Assembly (NCBI GenBank): GCA_023460575.1
Contig: JAEWPQ010000295.1
Coordinates: 1-43,860, forward strand
Length of the DNA stretch: 43,860 nt
Source: Bacillota bacterium
Lineage (GTDB): Bacteria; Bacillota; Clostridia; Lachnospirales; Lachnospiraceae
Direction: 5' to 3'
Shown one piece after another: positions 1-7,677 of this stretch; the first letter of the stretch is position 1; each line of letters opens with the position of its first letter. The notes below the pieces were generated by a model that worked only from the letters and a program-made list of their open reading frames with translations, was not told the DNA's origin and ran no database searches. Made by a program: the position numbers and the translations under genes.

Positions 1-121
1 TCAGTTCTTCGGCTGTCAGTAAAACAGCCTTTGTCCACTCAAGGTTGTTGATGTTGAACTGTCCAACTGCGTATTTTCCATCTCTTGCTTTTTCAAGCAT
101 CTCTTTTGCTGAAACTAACAT
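1..121 (-). CDS. fba: Fructose-bisphosphate aldolase class II, N-terminal 40 residues (3' end outside window)
   Basis: Only the start of the gene is present. It reads MLVSAKEMLEKARDG then KYAVGQFNINNLEW, the N-terminus typical of clostridial class II (zinc-dependent) fructose-1,6-bisphosphate aldolase, which cleaves fructose-1,6-bisphosphate into dihydroxyacetone phosphate and glyceraldehyde 3-phosphate in glycolysis. The ATG at 119-121 is preceded by GGAGG about 8 nt upstream, and a promoter lies further up at 162-190. The zinc ligands lie beyond the edge, so the identification rests on the N-terminal motif, in particular GQFNINN and the following LEWTKA. Transcription runs in the same direction as thrC, but a separate promoter in the gap suggests an independent unit. 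Confidence 0.85.
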   Translation of the reverse strand, partial: MLVSAKEMLEKARDGKYAVGQFNINNLEWTKAVLLTAEEL

Positions 122-161
122 ATCACAAACCTCCATATTTTTTATTGTCTTACATTTTTTC

Positions 162-190
162 ATTATATACCATTTTGTCCTATTTGGAAA
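162..190 (-). promoter_or_regulatory. Promoter of the aldolase gene
   Basis: On the minus strand a perfect -10 TATAAT (162-167) is preceded, 17 nt away, by a weak -35 TTTCCA (185-190). It lies about 40 bases upstream of the aldolase ATG. Confidence 0.55.
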
Positions 191-295
191 GATTATTTTT
201 TGAAGATTGTTTTTTTTATAACAAAGTTACATTTTGCTTTCAGAAACTCAGACAGAGATGATTCGGCATGGGCCGCTATGCAATTGCGAAGTTTA

Positions 296-1780
296 CTAAG
301 CCAGAAATCCCATAACGGTTTCTTTCATTTTATCCCCATCACACTCGGTCTGATGAAGAACTGGTGCGGTGCGGATTTCTTCAATTGCCTGGGGAATATC
401 AATTCCGGATACGCTTGATAAACGGTCAATGATTTTAAACTCATCCTCTGCAGACTTCTCCCCTTCCAAGGCCTCTAAAACACTTCCGGAAAACTTATAG
501 GGGCTGGCTGTAGAGGCGATAACCGTTTTCGTCTCATCCTTTGACTGTTCTTTATACTGATGGTATACAGAAGCGGCAACGCCAGTATGAGTGTCAATCA
601 GATATCCGGTGCGGTCAAACAGATCTTTGATGGTTCTCTGATTTTCTGCCTCTTCTGCAAATCCTCCAATAAAATCCTTCATGAACTTTTTCATGGCTGG
701 TGTAACAGTGTAGCTTCCTGTTTCACTAAGTTCTTTCATAAGTCCTGCATTTACCTCTGCATCACAGCCGGTGCTTAAATAAATGAGGCGTTCTAAGTTG
801 CTGGAAATCAGGATGTCCATGGAAGGAGAACTGGTGAGAATAAAATCTCTGTTTCTATCATAGGTTCCTGACTGAAAGAAATCGTAAAGAACTTTGTTCT
901 CATTGGAGGCACAGATTAATTTTTTAATGGGAATCCCCATCTGCCTGGCAAGATAAGCAGCCAGAATGTTGCCAAAGTTTCCAGTAGGAACAGCTACATT
1001 GATCCGCTCTCCATCTGATATTTCCCCGCCTGACAGCAGCTTCCCATAAGCATACACATAATATACCACCTGAGGCACCAGTCTTCCGATGTTAATGGAA
1101 TTGGCGGAAGATAACTGATAACCTTTCTCTTCCAATTGAACTGCAAATTCCTTATCTCCGAAGATTTTTTTAACACCTGTCTGGGCATCATCAAAATTCC
1201 CGTGTATAGCTGCCACATGGGTATTCTTTCCTTTTTGTGTTACCATCTGAAGTTCCTGGACGCGGCTTACTCCATTCTTTGGATAAAAAACAATAATCTC
1301 TGTTCCTTCCACATCAGCAAATCCAGCCATGGCCGCCTTGCCGGTATCGCCGGAGGTGGCGGTCAGTATCACAATCTTATTCTTTACCTGGTTCTTTTTT
1401 GCAGCAACTGTCATCAGGTGGGGAAGTATGGAAAGTGCCATATCCTTAAATGCAATGGTATTGCCGTGATATAATTCCAGATAATATGCACCATCTGCCT
1501 TAGACAGTGGAGCGATCTCTTCCGTATCAAACTTGCTGTCATATGCACTGTTAATACAGCCTTTTAATTCCTCCTCTGTATAATCAGTCAGAAACAGTTT
1601 CATGACTTCATAAGCCGTTTCCTGATATGTCAATTTAGAAAGTTCTTTCATGGTCTTGTCAAGCCTGGGTATAAAGCATGGCATAAACAACCCGCCGTCT
1701 GCTGCCAGTCCTTTTAAAATTGCCTGGGAAGCCGTCACATTGGCTTCTTTGCCTCTGGTACTCTGATAGGATAATTCCAT
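296..1780 (-). CDS. thrC: Threonine synthase
   Basis: A 494-residue PLP enzyme converting O-phosphohomoserine to threonine and phosphate, the last step of threonine synthesis. The N-terminus has the threonine synthase pattern (YQSTRG at 5-10, LAADGGLF near 25-32). K112 in NTIAFKDMAL is the expected PLP Schiff-base lysine, ATSGDTGKAA (141-150) is the phosphate/PLP loop, and PTGNFGN near 265 is the second cofactor-binding loop. Length is normal for the long bacterial form. The ATG at 1780 follows AGGAA at a suitable distance and a strong promoter lies just upstream. The leader is only about 55 nt, too short for a T-box. It stands alone; no hom or thrB is adjacent. Confidence 0.95.
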   Translation of the reverse strand: MELSYQSTRGKEANVTASQAILKGLAADGGLFMPCFIPRLDKTMKELSKLTYQETAYEVMKLFLTDYTEEELKGCINSAYDSKFDTEEIAPLSKADGAYYLELYHGNTIAFKDMALSILPHLMTVAAKKNQVKNKIVILTATSGDTGKAAMAGFADVEGTEIIVFYPKNGVSRVQELQMVTQKGKNTHVAAIHGNFDDAQTGVKKIFGDKEFAVQLEEKGYQLSSANSINIGRLVPQVVYYVYAYGKLLSGGEISDGERINVAVPTGNFGNILAAYLARQMGIPIKKLICASNENKVLYDFFQSGTYDRNRDFILTSSPSMDILISSNLERLIYLSTGCDAEVNAGLMKELSETGSYTVTPAMKKFMKDFIGGFAEEAENQRTIKDLFDRTGYLIDTHTGVAASVYHQYKEQSKDETKTVIASTASPYKFSGSVLEALEGEKSAEDEFKIIDRLSSVSGIDIPQAIEEIRTAPVLHQTECDGDKMKETVMGFLA

Positions 1781-1840
1781 GGTATCGCGTTCCTTTCCTG
1801 CTCTCTCTTATTAAATATGAATCAAAAAAACCTTGCCAGC

Positions 1841-1869
1841 ATTGTAGCACACTTTAATCTCCGGTGCAA
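1841..1869 (-). promoter_or_regulatory. Promoter of thrC
   Basis: Minus-strand -35 TTGCAC (1864-1869), 17-nt spacer, -10 TACAAT (1841-1846). The predicted start gives a leader of roughly 55 nt. Confidence 0.75.
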
Positions 1870-1935
1870 GAAAAACAGGCAAAAAAGTTTTCTTATTGCG
1901 GACATATGTTTTTGTATAGAGGACATTCCCCTGAT

Positions 1936-1964
1936 TTGCATCCCCTGCAATGATGTGATAAGAT
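1936..1964 (+). promoter_or_regulatory. Promoter of sfsA
   Basis: Plus-strand -35 TTGCAT (1936-1941), 17-nt spacer, -10 TAAGAT (1959-1964). It is divergent from the thrC promoter, with about 65 bp between the two -35 boxes. Confidence 0.65.
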
Positions 1965-1998
1965 ACTGTCAGATATACAGAAAGGAGATGCTGTTACA

Positions 1999-2736
1999 AT
2001 GAACTATCCAAATATTGTAAAGGGCAGTTTTATTAACCGTCCCAACCGTTTCATCGCTTACGTCCAGATTCTGACAGGAAAAGCGGCAGGAAAGACTGTT
2101 GTCTGCCATGTGAAGAATACAGGACGCTGTAAAGAGCTTCTGCTGCCGGGTGTCACAGTGCTCCTTCAATATCATCCGGAAGCCTCTGTCCTCGGCAGGA
2201 AAACAGAATATTCTCTGATTGGGGTCTATAAGGAAAGAGAAGAAGATACGCTGTTAATCAATATGGATTCCCAGGCACCTAATTTGGCCGCTTATGAATG
2301 GGTTCTGGGTTCGTCCGGCATCTGTGAAGTAAAAAGAGAGGTACCATACGGTCAGTCCCGATTCGATCTTGCTTTTCAGTTAGTCGAAAAAGACGAGTCC
2401 GGAAATATGACGTATATCCCCGCATTCATGGAGGTAAAAGGAGTGACCTTAGAGGAACATAACCACGCTCTTTTTCCAGATGCTCCCACAATACGGGGAG
2501 TAAAGCATATTGAAGAGCTGATCCATGCAAAAAAAGACGGGTATGAAGCGTATCTGCTCTTTGTCATCCAGATGAAAGGAATGACGTGCTTTTCTCCCAA
2601 CGAGAAAAACCATCCGGAATTTAAAGAAGCTCTGAAAAGGGCCTCTGCTGCAGGAGTTCACATCCTTGCATATGACTGTCAGGTTACGGAGAATTCAATG
2701 ACTGTGGACCAGCCGGTTCCTGTTTTCATAGACTGA
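1999..2736 (+). CDS. sfsA: SfsA family DNA-binding/nuclease-fold protein
   Basis: A 245-residue protein matching SfsA (named for sugar fermentation stimulation in E. coli) over its whole usual length. The N-terminal part (about 1-80) is the OB-like domain with HVKNTGRCKELLLPG near 37-51. The C-terminal part carries a PD-(D/E)XK-like nuclease core: D123 in SRFDLAF, and E145 and K147 in FMEVKGVTLE. The cellular role of SfsA is poorly defined; nucleic acid binding is established for the family, and nuclease activity here is inferred from the motif. AAAGGAG precedes the ATG at good spacing. It is convergent with the Crp/Fnr gene with a gap of only 14 bp and no visible terminator between them. Confidence 0.9.
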   Translation: MNYPNIVKGSFINRPNRFIAYVQILTGKAAGKTVVCHVKNTGRCKELLLPGVTVLLQYHPEASVLGRKTEYSLIGVYKEREEDTLLINMDSQAPNLAAYEWVLGSSGICEVKREVPYGQSRFDLAFQLVEKDESGNMTYIPAFMEVKGVTLEEHNHALFPDAPTIRGVKHIEELIHAKKDGYEAYLLFVIQMKGMTCFSPNEKNHPEFKEALKRASAAGVHILAYDCQVTENSMTVDQPVPVFID

Positions 2737-2750
2737 CCTGGCATTGCCCC

Positions 2751-3410
2751 TCATTCCAGATAAAAATCCGGAGTGCGGGACAAAAGCTCCCTGCGGTCAA
2801 CAATCCGGTATATCCTGCCTTCCTTTCTTATCACACCGTCCCTGCAAAGGGAATTTATAATGCGGAACGTCTGGCGGTAACTGGCTCCGATGGATTTTGC
2901 CGTATCTGCCAGTGTCTCCAGAAAAAGACCTTCCTGTTCCGCAAACAGAATATACGCACAAATCCGTTCTTCACAGGTATGAAGTGCAGTAATTACACTT
3001 TTTTTAGAGCTACCTAAAAGCTTTAATGCCAGTTCTCTTCCTATCTCATTGATAAAATGCAGATTTCCTTTTAACTCCTCTTCATATTTTTTATAGGAAA
3101 GACCGATGCAGATAAATTCCGTCATTGCACTGATGGTAGCGCTTGCAATGTGGGAACCTGTCATTAACTCCACATCCCCAATAATTCCCTCTGAAATATA
3201 ATGGCAAAGCAGGAGATCCTTCCCATTAGAGGAAGCAGAACAGACCTTGGCTTTTCCTGAAACAACCAGAAGTAGGTATTCCATCTCCCTGCCTTCCTGT
3301 AAAACGATTTCTCCCGGTGCAAACCGAAGCGTTGCAGAATCACCAATATCCATGTCTGATAAATGAAACTGGAAAAGCAAAAGTTTTATCCTCTGTTCTG
3401 TGATATTCAT
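2751..3410 (-). CDS. Crp/Fnr family transcriptional regulator
   Basis: A 219-residue regulator with an N-terminal cyclic-nucleotide-binding-like jelly roll (RFAPGEIVLQEG, LLLVVSGKAKV, GIIGDVELM) and a C-terminal winged helix (SIGASYRQTFRIINSL, then VIRKEGRIYRIVD). There is no four-cysteine cluster of the FNR type, so the effector is unknown. I start at ATG 3408-3410: GAGGGGG lies 8 nt upstream, whereas a longer frame opening at 3458 would begin inside the operator and upstream of the predicted transcription start. It is divergent from a YdcZ-type transporter with an 18-bp palindrome between them, so it most likely controls that gene and itself. Confidence 0.85.
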   Translation of the reverse strand: MNITEQRIKLLLFQFHLSDMDIGDSATLRFAPGEIVLQEGREMEYLLLVVSGKAKVCSASSNGKDLLLCHYISEGIIGDVELMTGSHIASATISAMTEFICIGLSYKKYEEELKGNLHFINEIGRELALKLLGSSKKSVITALHTCEERICAYILFAEQEGLFLETLADTAKSIGASYRQTFRIINSLCRDGVIRKEGRIYRIVDRRELLSRTPDFYLE

Positions 3411-3441
3411 CTTCATTGCCCCCTCTTTATCTCTTTCTGGG

Positions 3442-3471
3442 AGTATGACATATGTCATACCGCTTTGTCAA
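3442..3471 (-). promoter_or_regulatory. Promoter of the Crp/Fnr gene
   Basis: Minus-strand consensus -35 TTGACA (3466-3471) and a likely -10 CATACT (3442-3447) with an 18-nt spacer. The palindrome at 3443-3460 fills the spacer and -10, which fits autorepression. Confidence 0.55.
3443..3460. promoter_or_regulatory. 18-bp perfect palindrome, probable Crp/Fnr operator
   Basis: GTATGACATATGTCATAC reads identically on both strands. It overlaps the minus-strand promoter of the regulator. If the transporter uses the TATGCT at 3482-3487 as its -10, the centre (3451.5) lies about 42 bp upstream of its start, the class II activation position. Confidence 0.7.
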
Positions 3472-3514
3472 CGGGCTATGCTATGCTTGAGAAATAAATC
3501 GGAGGTGATATATA

Positions 3515-4432
3515 ATGTATAATTTTCTTTCACTGCTCGCCGGCGTGATTATATCGTTTATGCTTGCAGTCAATGGCGGTCTGACCGCGCAGTACGGCAT
3601 ATTTGGAGCTGCTGTCATCATTCATATTGTTGGTGTTTTCTTTGCCCTGTTTCTGCTTAAGCTCCTTCCCACCCCCAGCCGGAAGACGGAAGGAAAAATC
3701 CCCAGGTGGCTGTATACCGGCGGAATGATCGGAGTACTGACTACCGCATTCAGTAATTTTGCCTATGGTAAAATAAGTATAACAGGAATCATAGCTTTAG
3801 GACTTTTGGGACAGGCAATTGCTTCCCTTGTCATAGACTGGCTGGGACTCTTTGGGATGACCAAATATCCGCCGAAAAAGCATATACTGGCGGGAGTGAT
3901 GGTGGCTTTTCTTGGCATTGCCGTCATGTTGAACCACTCATTTTACGGAACAGCACTGCCAGTATTTATTTCTCTTTTAAGCGGTATTACCGTAGTTCTC
4001 TCCCGCACGGTCAATGCAGGCCTGTCGGAACAGACAGGAGCGCTTAAGGGTTCCTTTATCAATCATCTTACAGGACTGCCGGTAACACTGATTCTTCTGC
4101 TTCTTTTAGGAAGAAATGAAGCGGTTTTTAAAGGGTTTATTCCTTCACCACATGTCTGGATTTACCTGGGAGGAATTTTAGGAGTTATCACTGTTTTGCT
4201 TTTTAATGTAACGGTTCCCAAAATCCCTTCATTCAGACTTACACTCTTATCCTTCACCGGACAGATTTTTACCGGCATATTACTGGATCTGATCACACAG
4301 AAAGGTTTTACAATGGCCACCTTTTCCGGCGGTCTTCTGGTCGCCGCAGGCGTAGGAATTACCATGGCAGGCGAACGATTTTATATGCTTCTTTTAAATA
4401 AATTCCCTGCCTATGGTAAATCCCGCTTATAA
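3515..4432 (+). CDS. DMT family transporter, YdcZ type (DUF606)
   Basis: A 305-residue integral membrane protein with about ten hydrophobic helices arranged as two similar halves, the layout of YdcZ/DUF606 members of the drug/metabolite transporter superfamily. The first half begins LSLLAGVIISFMLAVNGGL with the family's A-x-N-x-x-L element and the second with LPVFISLLSGITVVLSRTVN. No substrate can be assigned from sequence. GGAGGTG lies about 7 nt before the ATG. Its divergent Crp/Fnr neighbour and the palindrome between them suggest regulated expression. A large hairpin follows the stop codon and separates it from the convergent TPM gene. Confidence 0.85.
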   Translation: MYNFLSLLAGVIISFMLAVNGGLTAQYGIFGAAVIIHIVGVFFALFLLKLLPTPSRKTEGKIPRWLYTGGMIGVLTTAFSNFAYGKISITGIIALGLLGQAIASLVIDWLGLFGMTKYPPKKHILAGVMVAFLGIAVMLNHSFYGTALPVFISLLSGITVVLSRTVNAGLSEQTGALKGSFINHLTGLPVTLILLLLLGRNEAVFKGFIPSPHVWIYLGGILGVITVLLFNVTVPKIPSFRLTLLSFTGQIFTGILLDLITQKGFTMATFSGGLLVAAGVGITMAGERFYMLLLNKFPAYGKSRL

Positions 4433-4440
4433 GTTAAAAA

Positions 4441-4495
4441 CAGGATAGAAGCTTAGAAATCTGTGCTGTATACAGATTTCTAAGCTTCTATCCTG
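4441..4495. terminator. Bidirectional terminator, 23-bp stem
   Basis: Perfect inverted arms at 4441-4463 and 4473-4495 (beginning CAGGATAGAAGC) with a 9-nt loop. On the minus strand it is followed by TTTTT, so it best ends the TPM operon; on the plus strand it follows the YdcZ-type gene. Confidence 0.85.
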
Positions 4496-4524
4496 CTTTA
4501 CCAGGCCCATTCTGAATCTTTATG

Positions 4525-5412
4525 TTAGAATTTTCTGCCTCCGCCTCCCATGGTGCGGCCGGAGTTTGTATGAGTAGTACTTCGTCCTGCGGAAGACATG
4601 CCTCCTGAAGGCCGATTATTTCCTCCTGTGTTACGCGGTATGATTACATGGGTTACACTCTTATTCACTAAATTGTCATTTTGATGTGAATAATGGAATT
4701 CGCAGTCTGCCCGGTAAGACATCAGGGAATTACGTGCTCTTCCTCTTTCTTTTCCCATAGAATACTGGTTCATCACACCTCCGCACACGGCTGCACCCGC
4801 TGCAGCTGCCACTAATACTGCCAATGCAGCTTCATACCACTTTATGCTGCGGTAAATACTTATTTTTCCCGTATCTGCATCGTAATTATACTGGCCCCCC
4901 GGTATCCCTTCCCGGTAATACTTCATCACACCAGACAGATACGTCCTGGCACAGGCAGCATAATCACCCTGGCTGATCTCTTTATATGCATCATCAAGAA
5001 TCGCATTCCACCTTTTATCAGTCAGAAACCGGTTCATCTTTCCCACTGGAAGAATATACATTTCTCTGTTGTCCATATCAATTAAGAACAACACTCCCCG
5101 GTAGTCACTTCCCGTTCCGAAGCTTCTTTCATTATAGAAGTTTTCTGCATAATCTTTCGCGGTCTCTCCCCCGGTATCGTCAGACGTTACTATGACCACA
5201 TCCATATTCATCTCTTTTTTCATAGACTGAATTGTGGTTTCAAATTCCTCCTTCTGATCCGCCGTGAAAAGGCCCGCATCATCATAAACCCTGGCTTCGT
5301 TACCGTTATTTTCCTGATACTGTATCGCATAAGCCACTGGCATTCCACCAGATAACAGGAGTGCAGAAAATAGAAATACTAAAATTCCAGATAGTCGTTT
5401 TATTATTTTCAT
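4525..5412 (-). CDS. TPM domain membrane protein, YdjH-like
   Basis: A 295-residue protein with a signal peptide or N-terminal anchor (hydrophobic residues 8-29), a TPM/DUF477 domain (VYDDAGLFTADQKEEFE, VIVTSDDTGG, GVLFLIDMDNREMYI), a second membrane helix near 190-212 (YEAALAVLVAAAAGAAVCGG), and a Gly/Ser-rich tail ending GGGGRKF as in many TPM proteins. It overlaps the zinc-ribbon gene by 4 bp (ATGA), so the two are probably translationally coupled. In B. subtilis the corresponding ydjH sits in pspA-ydjGHI and its products help the membrane stress system. The topology puts the TPM domain outside the cytoplasm. The biochemical function is unknown. Confidence 0.8.
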   Translation of the reverse strand: MKIIKRLSGILVFLFSALLLSGGMPVAYAIQYQENNGNEARVYDDAGLFTADQKEEFETTIQSMKKEMNMDVVIVTSDDTGGETAKDYAENFYNERSFGTGSDYRGVLFLIDMDNREMYILPVGKMNRFLTDKRWNAILDDAYKEISQGDYAACARTYLSGVMKYYREGIPGGQYNYDADTGKISIYRSIKWYEAALAVLVAAAAGAAVCGGVMNQYSMGKERGRARNSLMSYRADCEFHYSHQNDNLVNKSVTHVIIPRNTGGNNRPSGGMSSAGRSTTHTNSGRTMGGGGRKF

Positions 5413-6452
5413 ATAAAATACCCCACAAGCAGGAAAAACAGACTCACAGGAACGAATACTTTTGCAAAGAGAAGCATCAGTTTCCCTTTATCAACCGGAA
5501 GTTCGCCGCATACTTTTCCTGTTTGTCCGTTAATCGTAAAATAATAAATCTGATTTTTGCTCTCATCATTATAAGTAAGTGTCCACACAGGAAGAAGTGC
5601 ATATTCCCATGTCTCATCTTCTAACTGTATATCCTGATTCTGAACGCTTACAGAATTATAAGACGAGATACTGTTACGCAGTGTATCTTCTACAAAGGTT
5701 CTGATTTCGGATTTTACCTCATCCGCAAATTCCCGGTTCTCCATATCCCGCCGCTCCGCTACAAAACCTGAGAGATATCCCATTGTAAAAGGCTTTAAAT
5801 TGTCAGTCTCAAAGGGAAGGACACCTTCCACAAGTTTACGGTTTGCTTTCTTTAATGCATTGCGGGGTACAAATTTTACAGGCATGGTGCCGGATCGGTA
5901 AACTTCATATGTCTCAGTCTCCGTATATCTTCTGTCACCGCTTTCCCATACCCGGATCCGCTGTGCACTAGCCTCAATGTTTCCTTTCGTTGCGCAACTA
6001 TATAAAAGATACGGAAAATATACGCCGGTGATCTTTTCTATCTGATCCTCACTGTAAAATGCCTTGGGAACATACCGTTTCTTTTTCATCCAGTCCCGGA
6101 ATACTTCCACCGCCTCTTTCTTTCCATAAGAAAAAGGAATGACATAATCCGGGTGAAACTCCCCGATCAGCCTGCCGGATAAAATGACCGGATTATGGCA
6201 GTAATAACAAAATGATGCCGCAGTGGTATCATCTGTTACAATTTCAGCTCCGCAGCTGGGACAGGTGTATAGTAACGTCTCTGCCTCCCCAGATGATTCT
6301 TTCTTTTCTTCCTGCGTTTTCTCTTCCTCATTCATTAATGCATCCTGGGCAAATTCAGATAAACAGTATTCGCAGGCATATTTCTGCTTTTGAGGATTAA
6401 ACTTTAACGGTCCCCCGCAGTTGGGACACTTATATGAAATAATCTCACTCAT
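5409..6452 (-). CDS. TFIIB-type zinc-ribbon membrane protein, YdjG-like
   Basis: A 347-residue protein with two N-terminal zinc ribbons: CPNCGG paired with CEYCLSEF, and CPSCGAE paired with CYYCHNP. A central domain of about 200 residues follows, then one C-terminal membrane helix (LLFAKVFVPVSLFFLLVGYF). I start at MSEIIS, whose ATG overlaps the SPFH stop by 4 bp (ATGA); six extra residues are possible if a start at 6470 is used. The order SPFH, zinc ribbon, TPM matches B. subtilis YdjI, YdjG and YdjH. In B. subtilis these proteins anchor PspA to stressed membranes. No PspA is encoded in this window, so the partner here is unknown. Confidence 0.8.
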   Translation of the reverse strand: MSEIISYKCPNCGGPLKFNPQKQKYACEYCLSEFAQDALMNEEEKTQEEKKESSGEAETLLYTCPSCGAEIVTDDTTAASFCYYCHNPVILSGRLIGEFHPDYVIPFSYGKKEAVEVFRDWMKKKRYVPKAFYSEDQIEKITGVYFPYLLYSCATKGNIEASAQRIRVWESGDRRYTETETYEVYRSGTMPVKFVPRNALKKANRKLVEGVLPFETDNLKPFTMGYLSGFVAERRDMENREFADEVKSEIRTFVEDTLRNSISSYNSVSVQNQDIQLEDETWEYALLPVWTLTYNDESKNQIYYFTINGQTGKVCGELPVDKGKLMLLFAKVFVPVSLFFLLVGYFI

Positions 6453-7618
6453 GGCCTTGGCTTTCCGCATTCAGAACAGAATTTACCTGTGTTAACCGCT
6501 CCGCACCCGCAGGTCCATGGACCCTCCGGCTTTTTGTTTCCGCATTCCGAACAGAACTTTCCTGTGTTAACACTGCCGCAGCTGCAGGTCCACGTTTCCT
6601 GTGCTCCTGCACTCTTCCCTGCCTGATTCATCTGCATCTGGTTTGCATTGGCTGCTGACGAAACACCCATGAATCCGCCCGCTGTATTCATTCCCATACC
6701 CATGCCCATAAATCCTGCCAAAGATCCGTTCGCATTGCTTCCGGCTGCTTCTATTCCCCTGGCTGCAGCCCCCTGGACATAACCTTCCCGCACACCTGGA
6801 TCGCTGAGCATTGCTCCCTGATTTCTCATCTGGATTAAAGCTTTTGATTCTTCATCGTAGGAGATGCTTGCAATTCCCACGGACTGAATTTCCATTCCTC
6901 TTGCGGATCTCCACTGGTCATCTAACACATTGGCCATATACTGCCCCAGTTCTCTTCCCTTTGAACCTACATAGGAAATCCGGATTCCATCCGCAGACAT
7001 CTGATTGATGGAAGACTGGAGCGCTTCTAAAAATTCCGATAAATACTGCACGTTAATGTCCTCTACCTCAACATGCTCTTCATTCTTAGGCACAGCTTCT
7101 GCATAAAAAAGAATAGGATCTGTCACTTTAATGGAATAAGTACCATGGGCTCTTAAAAACAGCTCCGCATTATAAAACTGGTCGAAATAATTAATGGGAT
7201 TGGGTGTGCCAAACTTGATTCCCTTGATTTCCTGAAGATTAATGAAATATACTTTCTGAGAGGTAGGTGTCTGACCTCCAAAGCGGACACGGTCAAAGGA
7301 TTCACTGACTGCTTCCTTCAGCTGTCCGTTAAAAAGAGATGGCATAGAGGAATTCTTTACGGTAAAGTAGCCTGGTTCTCCTGTATAATCAATCACCTTT
7401 CCTCCGTCAACCAAAAGCATAAACTGGTTGGGATAAACATGAATTACAGACCCGTCTGATACCGTATTATCCGTTCCCTTTGTATTGGATCCCTTCCGGA
7501 CCTTTACCCCACTGGTAAATATGGTCTGGTCTCCCATGCTGCCTGCCTCTATCACTTCCAGCCACTGGTCTGCCAGTGAGCCTCCGATTGCTGAAGTAAG
7601 TGCTTTCACAATTCCCAT
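6449..7618 (-). CDS. SPFH domain protein with double zinc ribbon, YdjI-like
   Basis: A 389-residue cytoplasmic protein: an SPFH/band-7-like domain (about 1-280) of the family once called virion core protein, a Gly/Met/Asn-rich linker (about 290-335), and two near-identical C-terminal zinc ribbons (CSCGSVNTGKFCSECG and CGCGAVNTGKFCSECG). SPFH proteins form membrane-associated scaffolds; in B. subtilis YdjI acts with YdjG, YdjH and PspA. The ATG follows AAGGAGGAATCGG and a promoter lies at 7649-7677. It is the first gene of a three-gene overlapping cluster. The tandem ribbon tail suggests a local duplication. Confidence 0.85.
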   Translation of the reverse strand: MGIVKALTSAIGGSLADQWLEVIEAGSMGDQTIFTSGVKVRKGSNTKGTDNTVSDGSVIHVYPNQFMLLVDGGKVIDYTGEPGYFTVKNSSMPSLFNGQLKEAVSESFDRVRFGGQTPTSQKVYFINLQEIKGIKFGTPNPINYFDQFYNAELFLRAHGTYSIKVTDPILFYAEAVPKNEEHVEVEDINVQYLSEFLEALQSSINQMSADGIRISYVGSKGRELGQYMANVLDDQWRSARGMEIQSVGIASISYDEESKALIQMRNQGAMLSDPGVREGYVQGAAARGIEAAGSNANGSLAGFMGMGMGMNTAGGFMGVSSAANANQMQMNQAGKSAGAQETWTCSCGSVNTGKFCSECGNKKPEGPWTCGCGAVNTGKFCSECGKPRP

Positions 7619-7648
7619 TCCGATTCCTCCTTAAGAACTTTATTTCAT

Positions 7649-7677
7649 ATTATACTGCACATATGATACTCTGGCTA
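7649..7677 (-). promoter_or_regulatory. Promoter of the SPFH/zinc-ribbon/TPM operon
   Basis: Minus-strand -10 TATAAT (7649-7654) and a weaker -35 TAGCCA (7672-7677), 17-nt spacer. The -35 reaches the end of the endonuclease IV gene; no terminator was seen there, so some read-through is possible. Confidence 0.5.

Noticed and set aside
1781..1870. T-box or other amino-acid riboswitch before thrC
   Set aside because: The leader is about 55 nt, too short, and lacks the T-box sequence. The 34-bp gap before pheA is likewise too short.
3411..3458. Longer Crp/Fnr start at 3458
   Set aside because: It would begin inside the palindrome and upstream of the predicted transcription start; the ATG at 3410 has the ribosome site.
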